Shown: positions 10,432 through 22,011, counted from the stretch's first letter. The stretch: DNA of 64,000 nt from Microcyclospora pomicola (GCA_002786065.1 NHNY01000020.1:186001-250000), one strand, 5' to 3'. Notes: generated from the letters alone by a model not told the origin. A program made the numbers and translations.

Positions 10432-11391
10432 AAGCATCACCAGAGGTTGTACTCCTTGCAATTCGGTCAGACGGCTGCGCGACCCTGGATGAAAGCATCG
10501 AGTTCAACAAGTACTGACGTGCTTCAGGCACATACTAACCACAGCACAACAGATGTGCCTCATTGCACTCACGACCGAAGCTGATCATGCTAATTCGGAA
10601 TGCTAATATCGTGATTTGAGGACGATGCGCAAGGTAAGAATACTGACACGACTGCGGCTGACCACATTTTCGATCCCTTTCACTGTCCCCATCCACTTAT
10701 CCTTTGAGGCATTGCAAGCAACTGGCCACAAATCCGCAGTACTGGGGGAAGAACAAGCTCAACACTGATCACACCTCCGGACTTTTTCGTCCCAGTCGGC
10801 GTACTGGTAATCAAGATACCCATTTGCTCAATTACAAGGCGTTTCAGGGGGTTACTCGCGGACGAAGAGCAAAAGTTCGTGGGATCGCCATAGCGATACC
10901 GATGCATAGGCGAGGATCGTCACATGCTGGGTCGTTTTTTGTTCTTTTCGAGCTGTCTTCTATTTAGCGTTCTCTGTTTCTCCCGAATCGATTGGCAAAG
11001 TCGTTGCCTTCCAAGTTCCTAAACATATCAAGCTTTACTGAGCAATTACCATCACACTTCGAAGTCGCCAATGAGTATTGTCCATTCGTTACTGGTGAAC
11101 AATTCTGTATATACTTCTACGAGTCTTCTAGTCCTTGTACAGATACGAACGATGAAAGGTGCAGGTCATTGTAGGCTGGTTCATGTTATACAGTACATCA
11201 AGTGGACAATCAAGGGTATCTTGCTATAACGCATACACACGTGAACGATCGGGGTTTGCCATCTTGCAACGCTCACCCCGGTGCATCATGCTCAATCTGC
11301 ATCGGCCGTCTCTGACCTCTTTTGCCACACACACATATTCATACACGAATCACACGTCGATCGCAATCCCGCTCCCTGCCCCAGAACGTCC
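10432..11391. other. Convergent intergenic region of 960 bp
   Basis: Lies between the 3' ends of the acidic-protein gene and the DUF8004-like gene. Small open frames on both strands show no family features. I see no RNA gene or repeat in it. Confidence 0.55.
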
Positions 11392-14037
11392 TTACTTCTT
11401 CGCTCCTTTCTTCCCGCCCTTCGTCTTCGGCGAGCGCTGCGTCGCGCCCCCCACATCCGCCAGGATGGAGTCGAACGTCCGCGACGCATCGACGGCATGC
11501 ACCGGGGTACGTGCGCGATTGAGACCAGCCGCGGCTGCGTTCGGTGTCGCGGGGCGGGAGGACGGGCGACTTCCAGCTCCTGCGAAATAGCCAGGATCAG
11601 GGCTGGTGATGTAAGACGGCGTAGGAGTGAGAAGCGCGGGGTCTGAGGGGTCGTAGGTGGAGAAGCCTGCGTGGTCGATCGCCTCGTGCTCCAGGCGGGC
11701 GCCGTTGAGCAGCGGATTGACGGCGGTCCATTGCGCCGCCATCAGCCAGCAGTGGCTGCGGTGGTAGATGCCCTCGACGCCGTGCTCGACGAGGTCCGCG
11801 GGGAGGGAGACCGGTGCGCTGCCGTCGCCGGCGCCAGTCGATGTCCGGCCTCCATTCGCGGTGTTCGCCCATGGTACGCCGCTGCGAGGCGGCGCGCAGA
11901 GGAAGTACTCTACCCCTTGAGTGTGCTTGATACCCGGCGCGTCGACGGCGAGCATGGGCAGCGCTTGGAGCACGACGTACATGAAGATCCACTGGCCCAT
12001 GCGCAGATCCTGCATCTCGGAGATGTTGCAGCCGTGGGCGGCGCGCAGCTCCATGTTGCGGAAGGCATCGATGAACGGCGTGGTGATGCTGTCAGGATCC
12101 CATGCGCCGCGCAGGATCTTGTGGATTTCGTCGTCCTTGATCTTCTTGGAAGCAGCCTTCGCATCGAGTTTCGGATCGCCTGTGGAGAGCGTACGAGTGG
12201 TCTTCAGGGTCGGAAGGGTGGGGGTGTCGAAGGGAATCGGCGGTTTGACGGGAGGAGAGCTGCGGTCATACTCGCTGAGGATGGTCCTCAGTGCGCGGAT
12301 CATGGGCTCTTCTCGCGGGCCGGCGAGGTCAAGACCATTCACTGTCCTGGTCGTCAGACTCTTCCGGTCCACCAATAGGTTGTAGAGACTGCTCAGATCT
12401 TTGTACAGCTCCACCAGTACAGCTCGATTGAGACCAGACGTCTCGAGGTCGTTCTTCTTACTCTTCGCTTTAGGTGGCCAGTGACCATAACGTTGCTGAA
12501 GATGATTGGCAAGGTACTTTCTCGTGCCCAAGAATGCTTCTTTCCACGCCTCAAATCGCACGCCCTCTTTCCGCTCCTCGGACATCTTCGAACTCATGAT
12601 GCCGGAAAACAGGGAAGGAAAGTTGAAGTCGGTCAGAATCTCGCGGATGGCGGCAGTCCTCTTGTCCAGATCTCGAGCAGCAGTGACAAGCCTGTTCTGC
12701 GTGATGTTCGAGATTAGCTCAAACTTGACCGACTTCAAACCAACTATCTCCTGATATTTGCCGACTGCATGCGTGAACGCTTCATTGTATAAGAGCACGC
12801 TCTTCATTCGCTCACCCAGAACAATGCCCTCGATCGTCTTTTCTCGGCTTTGCCGCACATCGGCGATTTCTAACTCGTCGACGTACATCGCAAAGCTGTC
12901 GTTCGCCACCTGCCCGAACGTGGAGCCGTCGAGGTTGGAGAACTCGTACGTCTTGAGAAGATGACCGACAGTCATGAAGATGTCAAAGAAGGAGTGCTTT
13001 CTTTCCGTCGCGATGAGGGATTGACCACATAAGAAGGCAAAGAAGTTGCGAATATCGATCAGTTTCTGAATGTCATCTGTAAGAATCTTGCAGTCTGTTG
13101 CAGACACCTCGTTGCTGATGTTGAGAGGGAGATATAAGTCTACTCCTCGCGAACTATCAGAGAGATTGGACGTTCGAGCCCCTGACCTTCCAGAAGATAT
13201 CGAGCTTGGATTCTTTCCACGTCGATGCGGCGAGATCGGAGGAGTGTTTGGGTCCTCCAATGACAATCTCTGCGTGCGGCCTTCGAGGGACGTCCGTGTC
13301 TCATGTAGATGTGCAGCAGCAGCAGAAACATGATGGTTCTCGCCAAACGCCAATCTTGTCAACACGGACGACGCCGCAAACACACTCGAATCCACTTTGA
13401 ACGACGCACCTCTTCCAGCCGTCTTAGGCCAGAGATACACGAAACAATCTCCACTCACTTGATTGCAAAGCTCAAGTTCCGGCCGCGCACTCACCAGCGC
13501 ATCCACTTCGTATGGCAACTTCTGGGTGCGACCCGCAACCCATGCGATCGGTCCTTGAGCTTGGCCACTATCCTTCTTCTTCCTCTCGTACCAAGCGTTT
13601 CCTTTTTTGAGCTTCTGCTTCCCATCGCTGGCGGGGGAGATTGGCGTGATTGGACGTGACTCAGGCACAATCAACGACGGCGTCGTGGGTCGACTGTGCG
13701 TGTAACTACCCGGCGTGCCCGGCCTGGATCCTTTCTCCGCAGAAGCTGGACCCATGAATGACCCTCCGGTGATTGTGGGAGGCGGCAGAAGCGGAGCAGA
13801 TGTGTCCAACTCATCATGTTCTGACTGAACATCGAGGAGGGTGGGGAGAGATGGCTCTCTCGAATGCAGGCTTGGCGAGTTGGACGAGTGGGGTGTCTTC
13901 GGAAGGCTCTTGCGTTGGACGAGGACATGTGGAGATGAGGCACGAGGCTTCGAGATAGGTAGAGGAACCGGCAGTGCTGTCGATGATTTGTCGGAGCCCG
14001 AGCCGGATGTGAAGAAGGACGACAGACGTTTCGCCAT
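11392..14037 (-). CDS. DUF8004-like conserved fungal protein
   Basis: One uninterrupted exon encodes 881 aa from ATG 14037. The first 170 residues are Ser/Pro/Thr-rich, with SRPGTPGS and SRPTTPS motifs that resemble kinase sites. A long folded region spans about residues 175-600 and is mostly helical by composition. Then come a proline-rich linker (PPVKPPIPFDTPTLP), a second folded block containing aromatic and histidine-rich stretches (about 640-800), and a basic KKGAKK tail. I match the central part to a conserved Pezizomycotina family annotated as DUF8004; this rests on memory of similar proteins and was not searched. There is no signal peptide or membrane span. No biochemical role can be stated. 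Confidence 0.72.
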   Translation of the reverse strand: MAKRLSSFFTSGSGSDKSSTALPVPLPISKPRASSPHVLVQRKSLPKTPHSSNSPSLHSREPSLPTLLDVQSEHDELDTSAPLLPPPTITGGSFMGPASAEKGSRPGTPGSYTHSRPTTPSLIVPESRPITPISPASDGKQKLKKGNAWYERKKKDSGQAQGPIAWVAGRTQKLPYEVDALVSARPELELCNQVSGDCFVYLWPKTAGRGASFKVDSSVFAASSVLTRLAFGENHHVSAAAAHLHETRTSLEGRTQRLSLEDPNTPPISPHRRGKNPSSISSGRSGARTSNLSDSSRGVDLYLPLNISNEVSATDCKILTDDIQKLIDIRNFFAFLCGQSLIATERKHSFFDIFMTVGHLLKTYEFSNLDGSTFGQVANDSFAMYVDELEIADVRQSREKTIEGIVLGERMKSVLLYNEAFTHAVGKYQEIVGLKSVKFELISNITQNRLVTAARDLDKRTAAIREILTDFNFPSLFSGIMSSKMSEERKEGVRFEAWKEAFLGTRKYLANHLQQRYGHWPPKAKSKKNDLETSGLNRAVLVELYKDLSSLYNLLVDRKSLTTRTVNGLDLAGPREEPMIRALRTILSEYDRSSPPVKPPIPFDTPTLPTLKTTRTLSTGDPKLDAKAASKKIKDDEIHKILRGAWDPDSITTPFIDAFRNMELRAAHGCNISEMQDLRMGQWIFMYVVLQALPMLAVDAPGIKHTQGVEYFLCAPPRSGVPWANTANGGRTSTGAGDGSAPVSLPADLVEHGVEGIYHRSHCWLMAAQWTAVNPLLNGARLEHEAIDHAGFSTYDPSDPALLTPTPSYITSPDPGYFAGAGSRPSSRPATPNAAAAGLNRARTPVHAVDASRTFDSILADVGGATQRSPKTKGGKKGAKK

Positions 14038-14866
14038 GGTCTCGATCGTCTATCGTCCGTAGGTAGATGATGTCGTTCGATGTGCTACTAGGTGTGGAGA
14101 GCTTCTTGCATGGGAGGATAGGGCGGCTATAGATGCAGCGAGGAACGTATGAAAGATAAGCTGACTCGGGTGCTAAGCAAGGGGGGCATGAAGGATATGG
14201 TCAGATGTCCGTGTGACGAAGGGTGGATAGAAGGACGAATGCAGGATCTTCTACGTGTGTAGGTGTATTTCAAAGGAAACTCCCAGAGAACACAGTAAGT
14301 GTGTATGGGTAGAAACCTACCTTACTCAGCCTTGCCAACGCAGACATCAGGCTGTGCGACGCATATGCTATCCAGCGCCTGACCTGGTTGGTAAAGGCTT
14401 CTCCCGGCCAGGATGTGAGGTCTGGTGAACAGCGGCGGGAGGATGTTGGGTTTCAGGTACGCGCGCCCGTGACGTTGCGATCCGCGCGGCATCCGCCAAG
14501 CCGTTCCATGTCTTCCAATCGGGCGTCATGTGGCTTCTCGATGAAGCTTATTTAATGTTTCACGCTCGTGTTGGCTAGATGGATCTTCCTGACGGCTCGG
14601 CGCTTCTGCGCTCGATTTAGAAACACGGCAATTGCTTATAGAAATCTACGGTCTACGTGACGTGATGATATGGCTGGAGCACCCTAAGACATCGGGTTGT
14701 CAAATGGTAAGACGAGCTACGAGTACAGTGGAAGCAATTATGTATACAGCATAGATGACCCAGTGTGGGGACATGAAGGTACAAGCGAATGTGCAGTTAT
14801 CACGCTGCCTCCAGTCCGAGCATGGCCCTCGTCCTCATTACACCATTTCGTACCCGGAAAACACCA
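14038..14866. other. Promoter of the DUF8004-like gene and 3' flank of the F-box gene
   Basis: No gene is seen in 829 bp. A CCTACCTTAC element at about 14315-14325 belongs to the AGGTA-type motif class noted elsewhere. Confidence 0.5.
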
Positions 14867-17839
14867 TCAGTGATCACACTCGGCCATCTGACAGCCATCG
14901 ATCTTGCTCATGCCCTGATAAATGACTCCCGAGAACCTCCCAACGCCACCAGGCTTGAGACCATCCCATGTCGGATCGTCCCCTCCCTCTGCCCATCCAG
15001 GCGTCAGACCCCAAGCTAGCTGCAGTGCGTCTTGCTCATGCTGTGGCAACCTCTGGACGATTCGACCCATGAACGGATCGCTGGTGTCCATCATCATTGG
15101 TCTCAGCGACGAACCGCGCTGGTGGAACCATGGGGACAGGATGTGTTGTTGAGTCCAGTCCCCTTCCACCATGGTCTGGTCGAAGGACTGCCGAGCGCTC
15201 AGCAGCAGATATCCGCACGACTTGAACTCGAGCATTTGCAGTCGTGTAGCATGACGTGGTGGCAAAGGTGGCTCCCATGCCTCGGGCTGTGGAAGATAAT
15301 CTGAAAGCACGACCCCTGGCGAGTAGTGGTCGAGTATATCTGCCCACGACCCAGACCGATGGTTTGTTGCGAAGTACGACGGCTGAGGCTGCATGACGGC
15401 GGGGAATTGCATTGCCTGAGGGGGCCACATGCCAGGGTTACCGAACCACCATGCTTGTTGGTGTGGCTGATTCTGGTTGACACCGTTCGGCGCAGGTCCG
15501 ACTGCCGCAGCGAGGTGCGCGCCAGGACCCGCAGTCGCCGGACCAGGTGGGAGACCTGCTCGTCTTCGTCTAGCAGGAGGAGGATGCACGGCATTGTTCA
15601 GCAATACTGTGACTGGTTGTAATACTGCTTGATTAGGTGCAGGCGCTGGCACTAGCAACATGTTAGGCAAGAAGCCAGCCGGCAGGGCAACCTGACCTGG
15701 AATGGCTCCTCCAAGCGCTGGAATGGCTACGTTAGCTCCGGCTGGATGCGGAACACTCGGATCTGCTGTCAACGAGACGGAGTCTAGTGTCAATTTGCGC
15801 AACTTGGCGCTCGCATGGGTTTCGAATAAGCTTTCCAGCGCATGAGGTGATAGCCAGCAGTTCGTCAGAGTCAAGTGTTCGATGTTCTCGAATTTGATAC
15901 AGCATTTTTTATTGTCAGTCAGGCTGTGCTCTCGCAGTGTGATAGGAGCCGGTAAGATGTGGTTGTTTCGAGCGTACATGCCTTCCGCGTGCTCGCCGCC
16001 GCCATTCCATCCAATCTTCAGTCTCTTGATCGAGGCATGGTTCGAGATACGAGGCTGCAGCAACACGCTGTGGAAGAGATCGACGGCGCTGGAAGGATGC
16101 TGGGCGGTGGTTACTGCCACGCCAGCTTCGTCTTTCTCGACTGATCGCCAGTCCGGGCTGACAAGCAAGGTCACGTCTTCGAGGAATGGTAGCGCAGCCC
16201 AAAAGCTTGCCCCTGCCAAGGATTTGATGAAGCGGCTGGAAAGCTTGGCGATGTTGAGAGTAGTGACCCTTTCGAAGGTGTGACTGTTATCTACAATAGC
16301 GAGCATATACGATTCGACGAATGCACGCTGTGCCCAGTCCATCTCCAACAGCCATTCCTTCTGTTCTTTCCTCAGTTCAGAAGGCCTGACTGATTGGTCA
16401 AAGGCGAATTGTCCGTCCCTCGGTCCGGGTGTGGTGTAAATCACGCCAAAGGCATTGTCGTCTTTGTCGAAGTCGCCAGATTGGCCTTCTATGAGCACTC
16501 CATTATCGTCAATGCTAGGCCATTCGTGCGTGCTGATGAATTGTGCATCATTAACGACATCTTCCACGCTCTTTGAAAGCGGTCGATATGCCAGGATCAC
16601 TTCCCTTTGCTCCTCTTCTAGCAGTGCGAATGATAGCTGCGATTGCTGTAAGCCGTCCCAAAATGATTGGGCAGCTTCGGACTGCCGGCTGGGGAGCCTG
16701 TGGGCTGACGAAAAGACTGGCGGCGAGTGCTTGAAGATCCGAGTTCGGATTGATCGATCCGGTCCCGCTAGCCATCCAAGACCATTGTCAATGGACAAGG
16801 CCAACTCTTTGACGCTTTTCAAATTAGAAAAAGCAGCTTTCATCCTCGAAGTCTCGTCCGCAGTCTGCTCCAGTCCTGCCACGTTCGCGAAGCGTGTGTA
16901 GAACGGAGGCGGCCACTTGTAAGTACCGTGATACGATTCAATCGCATCGAGAGCTTTCTTGAGGGGAGGATGGGAAAGTTGATCTTCTGTGACCTCGAAA
17001 CTCATTCCAAATCGCTTGATGTGAGGTCCGAAGCCCTGAAACACCCGCAGCCCATAACCCTTGTAAAGCTTACCATCGGTATCCTCCTTGGCATTGAGCC
17101 ATTGCAATCCACGCCGCTCATCTGTTGGCTTGAATGGCTTACCTTTAGTTTCTCGCGTGTTATTTTTCGCGTCATCATCGATCATGTCGTAGAGCTCTGT
17201 GTTGAATGGCACCACGCACGTGTGGAACAGGGTGCGAGACACTTTATCTTCGAATTCATGGTTGACCAGCCGCATGGACATGACATCGTCTCTCGCCAGT
17301 GACTGTACTATCAGCTCGAAAATCTCAACCGGTACCTTGCTCGCCGGCCATCTAAGGTTTGTGGGCATGGCTACGGTAGAATTGCTGCCATGCCGCCAAC
17401 TGTTTGGCTGGACACGCAGGTCCGCGGGAAAGCCTGTTGAGGGATGGGCTGACTCTAGCGGTAAGTATTGCAGCTTCTTCTTACCTTTTGATCCTTGTTG
17501 TTTGTTGCGCCACATCAAAATCGCAGACCGTGGGTTGCATCGTTCCATGGATTTTTCAAAGGCCAAGTATTGGAGGCGCGCCGCGTCTTCCTCCGTGGCG
17601 AAGATATCAGGCTCGGAATCCATCGTGACACTCAACTCGCTTGATCGTTCTTGCAACAGGCTCTCCAAATCGAACCACTTTTCTTTGCCTTTGGAGTTGT
17701 CGAAAAGCTCCTGTGAGCTGATGGTGGGTGGTGCAGGTTGTGTAGGCACATTCTGAGATGCTGCAAGAGGTTGCACCTGCGAAGCCTGCTGGTCGGGCGA
17801 CATTGCAGGCACAAAAGCCTGTGCTTGTGGATTAAGCAT
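14867..17839 (-). CDS. F-box protein
   Basis: The start is taken as ATG 17839 (MLNPQAQAF), 990 aa; the open frame continues 23 codons upstream only to a TTG. A typical F-box lies at about residues 167-207 (VPVEIFELIVQSLARDDVMSMRLVNHEFED). After it comes a long region with spaced Leu-rich segments around ENIEHLTLTNCWL and KLRKLTLDSVSL, resembling degenerate leucine-rich repeats, then a Pro/Ala/Gln-rich stretch and a C-terminal folded part ending EGGDDPTWDGLKPGGVGRFSG. By family it would be a substrate receptor of an SCF (Skp1-cullin) ubiquitin ligase. The target is unknown. A central N-[PA]-rich insert with several QP motifs is probably disordered. Confidence 0.8.
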   Translation of the reverse strand: MLNPQAQAFVPAMSPDQQASQVQPLAASQNVPTQPAPPTISSQELFDNSKGKEKWFDLESLLQERSSELSVTMDSEPDIFATEEDAARLQYLAFEKSMERCNPRSAILMWRNKQQGSKGKKKLQYLPLESAHPSTGFPADLRVQPNSWRHGSNSTVAMPTNLRWPASKVPVEIFELIVQSLARDDVMSMRLVNHEFEDKVSRTLFHTCVVPFNTELYDMIDDDAKNNTRETKGKPFKPTDERRGLQWLNAKEDTDGKLYKGYGLRVFQGFGPHIKRFGMSFEVTEDQLSHPPLKKALDAIESYHGTYKWPPPFYTRFANVAGLEQTADETSRMKAAFSNLKSVKELALSIDNGLGWLAGPDRSIRTRIFKHSPPVFSSAHRLPSRQSEAAQSFWDGLQQSQLSFALLEEEQREVILAYRPLSKSVEDVVNDAQFISTHEWPSIDDNGVLIEGQSGDFDKDDNAFGVIYTTPGPRDGQFAFDQSVRPSELRKEQKEWLLEMDWAQRAFVESYMLAIVDNSHTFERVTTLNIAKLSSRFIKSLAGASFWAALPFLEDVTLLVSPDWRSVEKDEAGVAVTTAQHPSSAVDLFHSVLLQPRISNHASIKRLKIGWNGGGEHAEGMYARNNHILPAPITLREHSLTDNKKCCIKFENIEHLTLTNCWLSPHALESLFETHASAKLRKLTLDSVSLTADPSVPHPAGANVAIPALGGAIPGQVALPAGFLPNMLLVPAPAPNQAVLQPVTVLLNNAVHPPPARRRRAGLPPGPATAGPGAHLAAAVGPAPNGVNQNQPHQQAWWFGNPGMWPPQAMQFPAVMQPQPSYFATNHRSGSWADILDHYSPGVVLSDYLPQPEAWEPPLPPRHATRLQMLEFKSCGYLLLSARQSFDQTMVEGDWTQQHILSPWFHQRGSSLRPMMMDTSDPFMGRIVQRLPQHEQDALQLAWGLTPGWAEGGDDPTWDGLKPGGVGRFSGVIYQGMSKIDGCQMAECDH

Positions 17840-18410
17840 GTCTTTGCGTTGTGTACATGTAAAGAATGTGCTGCAAGCGCAGACCAAATAAGGAATGAGG
17901 CAAGTCAATAAGGTTCGATGTTCAGTTGTTGAAAGTCTGCATTCACATGTGACGGAGTGTGGGGGTGGTGAAGCAGGCGTTGCGCTAGTCAGCAGGGGCC
18001 GAGTTCAGTATTGTTTCCGATAGGTAAGCACGTACGGCACAGTCACAAACATAGTGCAGTGGTTGGAGAATGTCGAACGATGTCGACGGCACTGCCTGCA
18101 TGGCATCGGACGAGGTGTCATGTACAGCACAAGCACAAGTATGTGGTCTGAGATTGATGTAGTGTAGTCTCACGTTCGCACGGGACACCGTGTGCAAGTG
18201 ACTAGCTTCGTGGAACTCTCACCAATAGCCAGGGAGAAGATACAATGTTGTCTCACGACTGCAGTCCATGGATACCTGTGGTCAAGTGCAGTTTGTCTTG
18301 GGGCAGATTCTCGTTCTTCCAAGTCTGCCGGCTATCACGAGATGCATTCTAGACCAAGCAAGGACGCAGATAAAGCCAGCAAGCGGCCCTGAATCGTGAT
18401 TCTGGAGCAC
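17840..18410. other. F-box gene promoter and aminotransferase 3' flank
   Basis: No gene is seen in 571 bp. TAGGTAAG at 18021-18028 lies about 180 bp upstream of the F-box ATG. Confidence 0.5.
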
Positions 18411-19864
18411 TTAACAAGTGTTCTGTACAACCGTTTCATCTGGCCCATGTTTCCGCACAAACACGTACTCACCGCCATGTTCTTTGACCTCGTCAAGCAT
18501 TCGCTGCGCAACAGCGGCCACTCGTTGAACCCCTTCCGCCAGCAAAAGCTCCTCCTCCCATGCCCAGCATAATCTGATGTGTCCACTGAAACTGATTTGT
18601 CCAGGCACCTCGAAGATAGTGCCAGGTCCGATCATGACATTCTCCTCATCCAGACATCGCGTGGCGAACGAGTCAGCATGGAGGCTCGTGGGGAGGGAGA
18701 GCCAGCTGAAGTAGCCGCCGACCACATCACGGTCTGTCTGCGGTAGTGTGAAGCCAAGTGGAAGAAGATGCGTGGAGATAGCTGCTGTCATGGAGTAGTA
18801 TCGCTTCGCATATGAAGGTTGCAAGACCGCAGTGACGTGGTTCAGAAGCGAGCCCGATTGCAGGAGCGGTGTCACATATGTGGTTGTCAGCTGACTGGGT
18901 GCCCCTCCACTCTTTGTAGTCCCGCTACATCATTTGTCAGTTACGATGGTGCCTCGTTGTCAGAGAGGGGAAAAGGTTGAGGAACGTACGTCTGACTGAT
19001 TGCATTGGCAAGCTTCTCCGTCCCTTCTGCCCAACCTACACGTAGCCCAGGGCCAGCGATCTTCGAGAATGAGCCGTTCGAACAAGCATTCCCGAATCCA
19101 TCAGCACCCTCTCGCTCTGCTCCACCACCAATCTCCCGATCGATGTCAACCAGACGGGGAAGGCGTGCTGAGGCAAGATGTCCGATTTCCGATGTCGGGG
19201 TCGTAGGCCACTGCAAAGAATCGTACACATCGTCCGAGATAACCAGGGCATCATACTCTCGTGCTAGACGAATCAGTTCTTGCCGTCTTCTCAAAGTCAT
19301 TGTTCGACTCGAAGGGTTCGCAAAGGTCGGCACGCAATATATGACGTGTTTGTAGACTTTGGTATCTGGCCGCGCAAGCTTGTACATTGGCCGTTCTGCT
19401 CCGTGCTTTTTGGCTGTCTCTTCACTCTTGGCGATGTTCTTTCTCAGATGCTCGATATTCAAGCCCTCTTCATCCTCAGGTACGGCTTGCATCTTGCTTC
19501 CCAAACCTGCGTCCTCGAAGATGCGGAATGCCAGGAAGTATGCTGGAGCGACGATCCAGACGTTTCTCGTGTATGCCGGATCAGTGAAGATAGAAAGCAT
19601 GCAACCGAGATTTTGGGATGCACCTCCTGTGGCCACAACTCGGCTTGCAGTCACTGGGGCTGGAGGATGGTAGAATGCCGTCAGCCATGACGCTACGGCT
19701 TCGCGGAATGGTTGATACCCATGATCAGGGCCGTATGCTAGACCTGGATAAGCAACCTTGGGGTCCGACAGTGCTTCCTGTGAGGCATCTTTGAGTAGCT
19801 TGACCGGGAGAAGAGAGTTGTTCGGCGACCCGCGCATCAGGTTGATCAGGCTCTTGGTGACCAT
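18411..19864 (-). CDS. PLP-dependent aminotransferase, class I/II
   Basis: Two exons, 19864-18990 and 18924-18411, are joined across a 65-nt intron (GTACGT...GATGTAG) to give 462 aa. The junction reads ISQ-TGTTKSGGAPSQLTT, which restores the family motif. Fold-type I features are in order: GGASQNL in the cofactor phosphate region, the substrate-side asparagine in FANPSS, the pyridine-nitrogen aspartate in VISDDVYD, and the Schiff-base lysine in SFSKIAGPGLRVGW (near residue 268). The layout resembles fungal relatives of 2-aminoadipate and valine-pyruvate transaminases, but substrate cannot be read from sequence. No targeting peptide is apparent. It is divergent from the mitochondrial phosphate carrier across 589 bp. 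Confidence 0.88.
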
Positions 19865-20453
19865 CTTGATTCTTTTACCACACCCGCCTTGCTCTTTCTG
19901 TTGGGTCCGTGTAGCAACAAGAGATGTCTCTGAAATAATGGCACAAGGAGAGATGAAGGTAGAGGAAAAGAATACCTAAGTAGGTATGAATTCTGACTAC
20001 GTGCACATAGCTTTAGGGTCGACGCACCCTACCTACACTTCCATCGCATGGTCGATGGCCTCGTGGATCTATCGCAAACGCACGATTCGCTTCGTATCAT
20101 AAGGTAGATAAGTATGTCTAGTGCTAATGGCAGTGCGTGCGTGAGGATCTCATCTGCAAGATGGGAAAGATATGTTGTGCATTCGGGAGCACAGGGCAGC
20201 AGAGACATTGCCTGCTCACGTGCCATCCCAGTGAGCTCGACGTAGAGCGTGCCTCGTTGATTGGTTAGTAAGTGGGATATCCGTCCCAACGGCCCTAAAA
20301 CACCCGACAGCTTCCAAAAGTTGAATCTCCTGTCGGCACAAGAAACTCTTTGTTATCACGACAACCACCACCACCTCTACCACCTTAGGGTTCATCTCAT
20401 CTTCGTATACACTCTCCGCTCCGCCAGCGTGTCCCTTCATATCCATCATCACA
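19865..20453. other. Divergent promoter, aminotransferase and phosphate carrier
   Basis: Contains the inverted repeat at 19972-19987, a CCTACCTACA element near 20028-20037, and an AAGGTAGATAAG element near 20101-20112 that includes a GATA core. A CA/CC-rich tract at 20361-20390 directly precedes the carrier leader. No gene is seen. Confidence 0.5.
19972..19987. promoter_or_regulatory. Inverted repeat ATACCTA-AG-TAGGTAT
   Basis: Perfect 7-bp arms are separated by AG, about 108 bp upstream of the aminotransferase ATG. It shares the TACCT/AGGTA core with other promoters in the window. A regulatory role is inferred from position and symmetry only. Confidence 0.35.
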
Positions 20454-21656
20454 ATGCCTGCCGACGCGCCGCCAGTCTCGACCGGCATCACCAAGCTGGA
20501 TGCCGTCAAGCAAAATGTTGAAGCCGCTGTCACTCCCAAGAAACTGTCCGGCATCGACCTCTACTCACGATTCGCTTTCGCCGGAGCTGTGTGCTGTTCC
20601 GTCACTCACGGCGCCATGACCCCCGTCGATGTGTGAGTTCCACCTGCATCCCGCGTCATTATCATACGACCACCCATTGGGGGCAGAAGCAAGAGCTTGA
20701 GGACAATGCGCTGACTTGAGGTGACGGCATAGCGTCAAGACCCGTATCCAACTCGACCCCGCCACCTACAACAATGGCATGCTTGGCGGTTTCCGCAAGG
20801 TCATCGCCAACGAGGGTGCCGGCGCTTTGTTGACCGGAGCTGGTGCCACCTTTGCTGGATACTTCCTCCAGGGAGCTTTCAAATTCGGTGGTTACGAGTT
20901 CTTCAAGCAACAGTCGATCTCGATGCTTGGCTACGAGACTGCTGCCAACAACCGAACCTCTGTCTACCTTGCTTCGTCAGCCTGCGCTGAGTTCTTCGCC
21001 GATATTGCCCTGTGCCCTCTCGAGGCCACCCGTATTCGTTTGGTCTCCGAGCCAACCTTCGCATCTGGTCTTGTCAGCGGTATGGGCAAGCTTGCATCTC
21101 AGGAGGGTATCGGTGCTTTCTACGCCGGTTTCGGTCCAATTCTGTTCAAGCAGTAAGTGAAGTCCAGCATAAAAGATGAGCGTTCGTGGCTTACCCCGGT
21201 CTCTTCACAGGGTCCCTTACACCATGACCAAGTTCGTCGTCTACGAGAAGGTTGCCGAGTACGTCTACGCCAACTACTTCGACCGTGCCACCACCTCTCC
21301 CGGCATGAACACCGTCATCAACCTCGGTTCCGGTCTCACTGCTGGTTTCGCGGCCGCGATCATCTCCCAGCCCGCCGACACCATGCTTTCCAAGATCAAC
21401 AAGACCAAGGGTCTTCCCGGAGAAGGCACCGTCAGCCGTCTGATCAAGATCGCCGGTGAGCTTGGTCTCAAGGGCTCTTTCAGCGGTCTCGGTGCTCGTC
21501 TGTTCATGGTTGGAACTCTCACCGCCGGTCAATTCGCCATCTACGGTAAGAACCTCTTCAATTACACGTTCCATGAAGAGCCTTTCACTGACTATATTCA
21601 CAGGTGACATCAAGCGTGTGGTCGGTGCCGTTGGCGGTGTCGAGCTCGCGAAGTAG
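20454..21656 (+). CDS. MIR1: Mitochondrial phosphate carrier
   Basis: Four exons (20454-20632, 20734-21152, 21211-21545, 21604-21656) give 328 aa; introns are 100, 58 and 58 nt. This is a solute carrier 25 protein with three repeats: the first has the signature PVDVVKTR, the second PLEATRIR, the third QPADTMLSK. Six membrane helices are expected in the inner membrane. The segments [10 protein letters not shown] and [13 protein letters not shown] are typical of the phosphate carrier branch (yeast Mir1/Pic2, human SLC25A3). It imports phosphate with protons to feed ATP synthase. The C-terminus is short and ends VGGVELAK. High confidence in the family; Mir1 versus Pic2 paralogue is less sure. 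Confidence 0.93.
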
Positions 21657-21987
21657 GAGAAGTTCAAGGCATAGTGCGATCATACCTTAGTCTTGGAATT
21701 TATAGAGCGCTGCAGGAAGAGGGTGCGGGTCCGAAGCGGTGGGCCGGTGGTTGTACGATACAAGAGAAGCTACCTCTGCATATTCCCTACGCCGTAGACT
21801 CGACCTCATGACCATTACTCCTAAAAGAGCATGTGCTCCTACAATTAGGCTCTCACAGTCCTGCGTCACGTTTTCGACGGAGGCGTTTTGGGGTGGTTTC
21901 ACAGTATACAGCGACTAATGCATGTTCCCCGCCGAACCTGGATCGTCAGACCGTTGTTCCGTTCCCACTCTGATCGGGCTGTAGAAG

Positions 21988-22011
21988 ACACATGCATACC
22001 TATGCATGTGT
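21988..22011. repeat. 24-bp palindrome with 11-bp perfect arms
   Basis: ACACATGCATA, a CC spacer, then TATGCATGTGT, an exact reverse complement. It lies about 330 bp beyond the carrier stop, between convergent genes. In RNA it would form a long hairpin with almost no loop; in DNA it could be a protein-binding palindrome. Confidence 0.7.

Noticed and set aside
11671-12378. 235-codon plus-strand frame opposite the DUF8004-like gene
   Set aside because: Antisense shadow in GC-rich coding sequence; no independent evidence.
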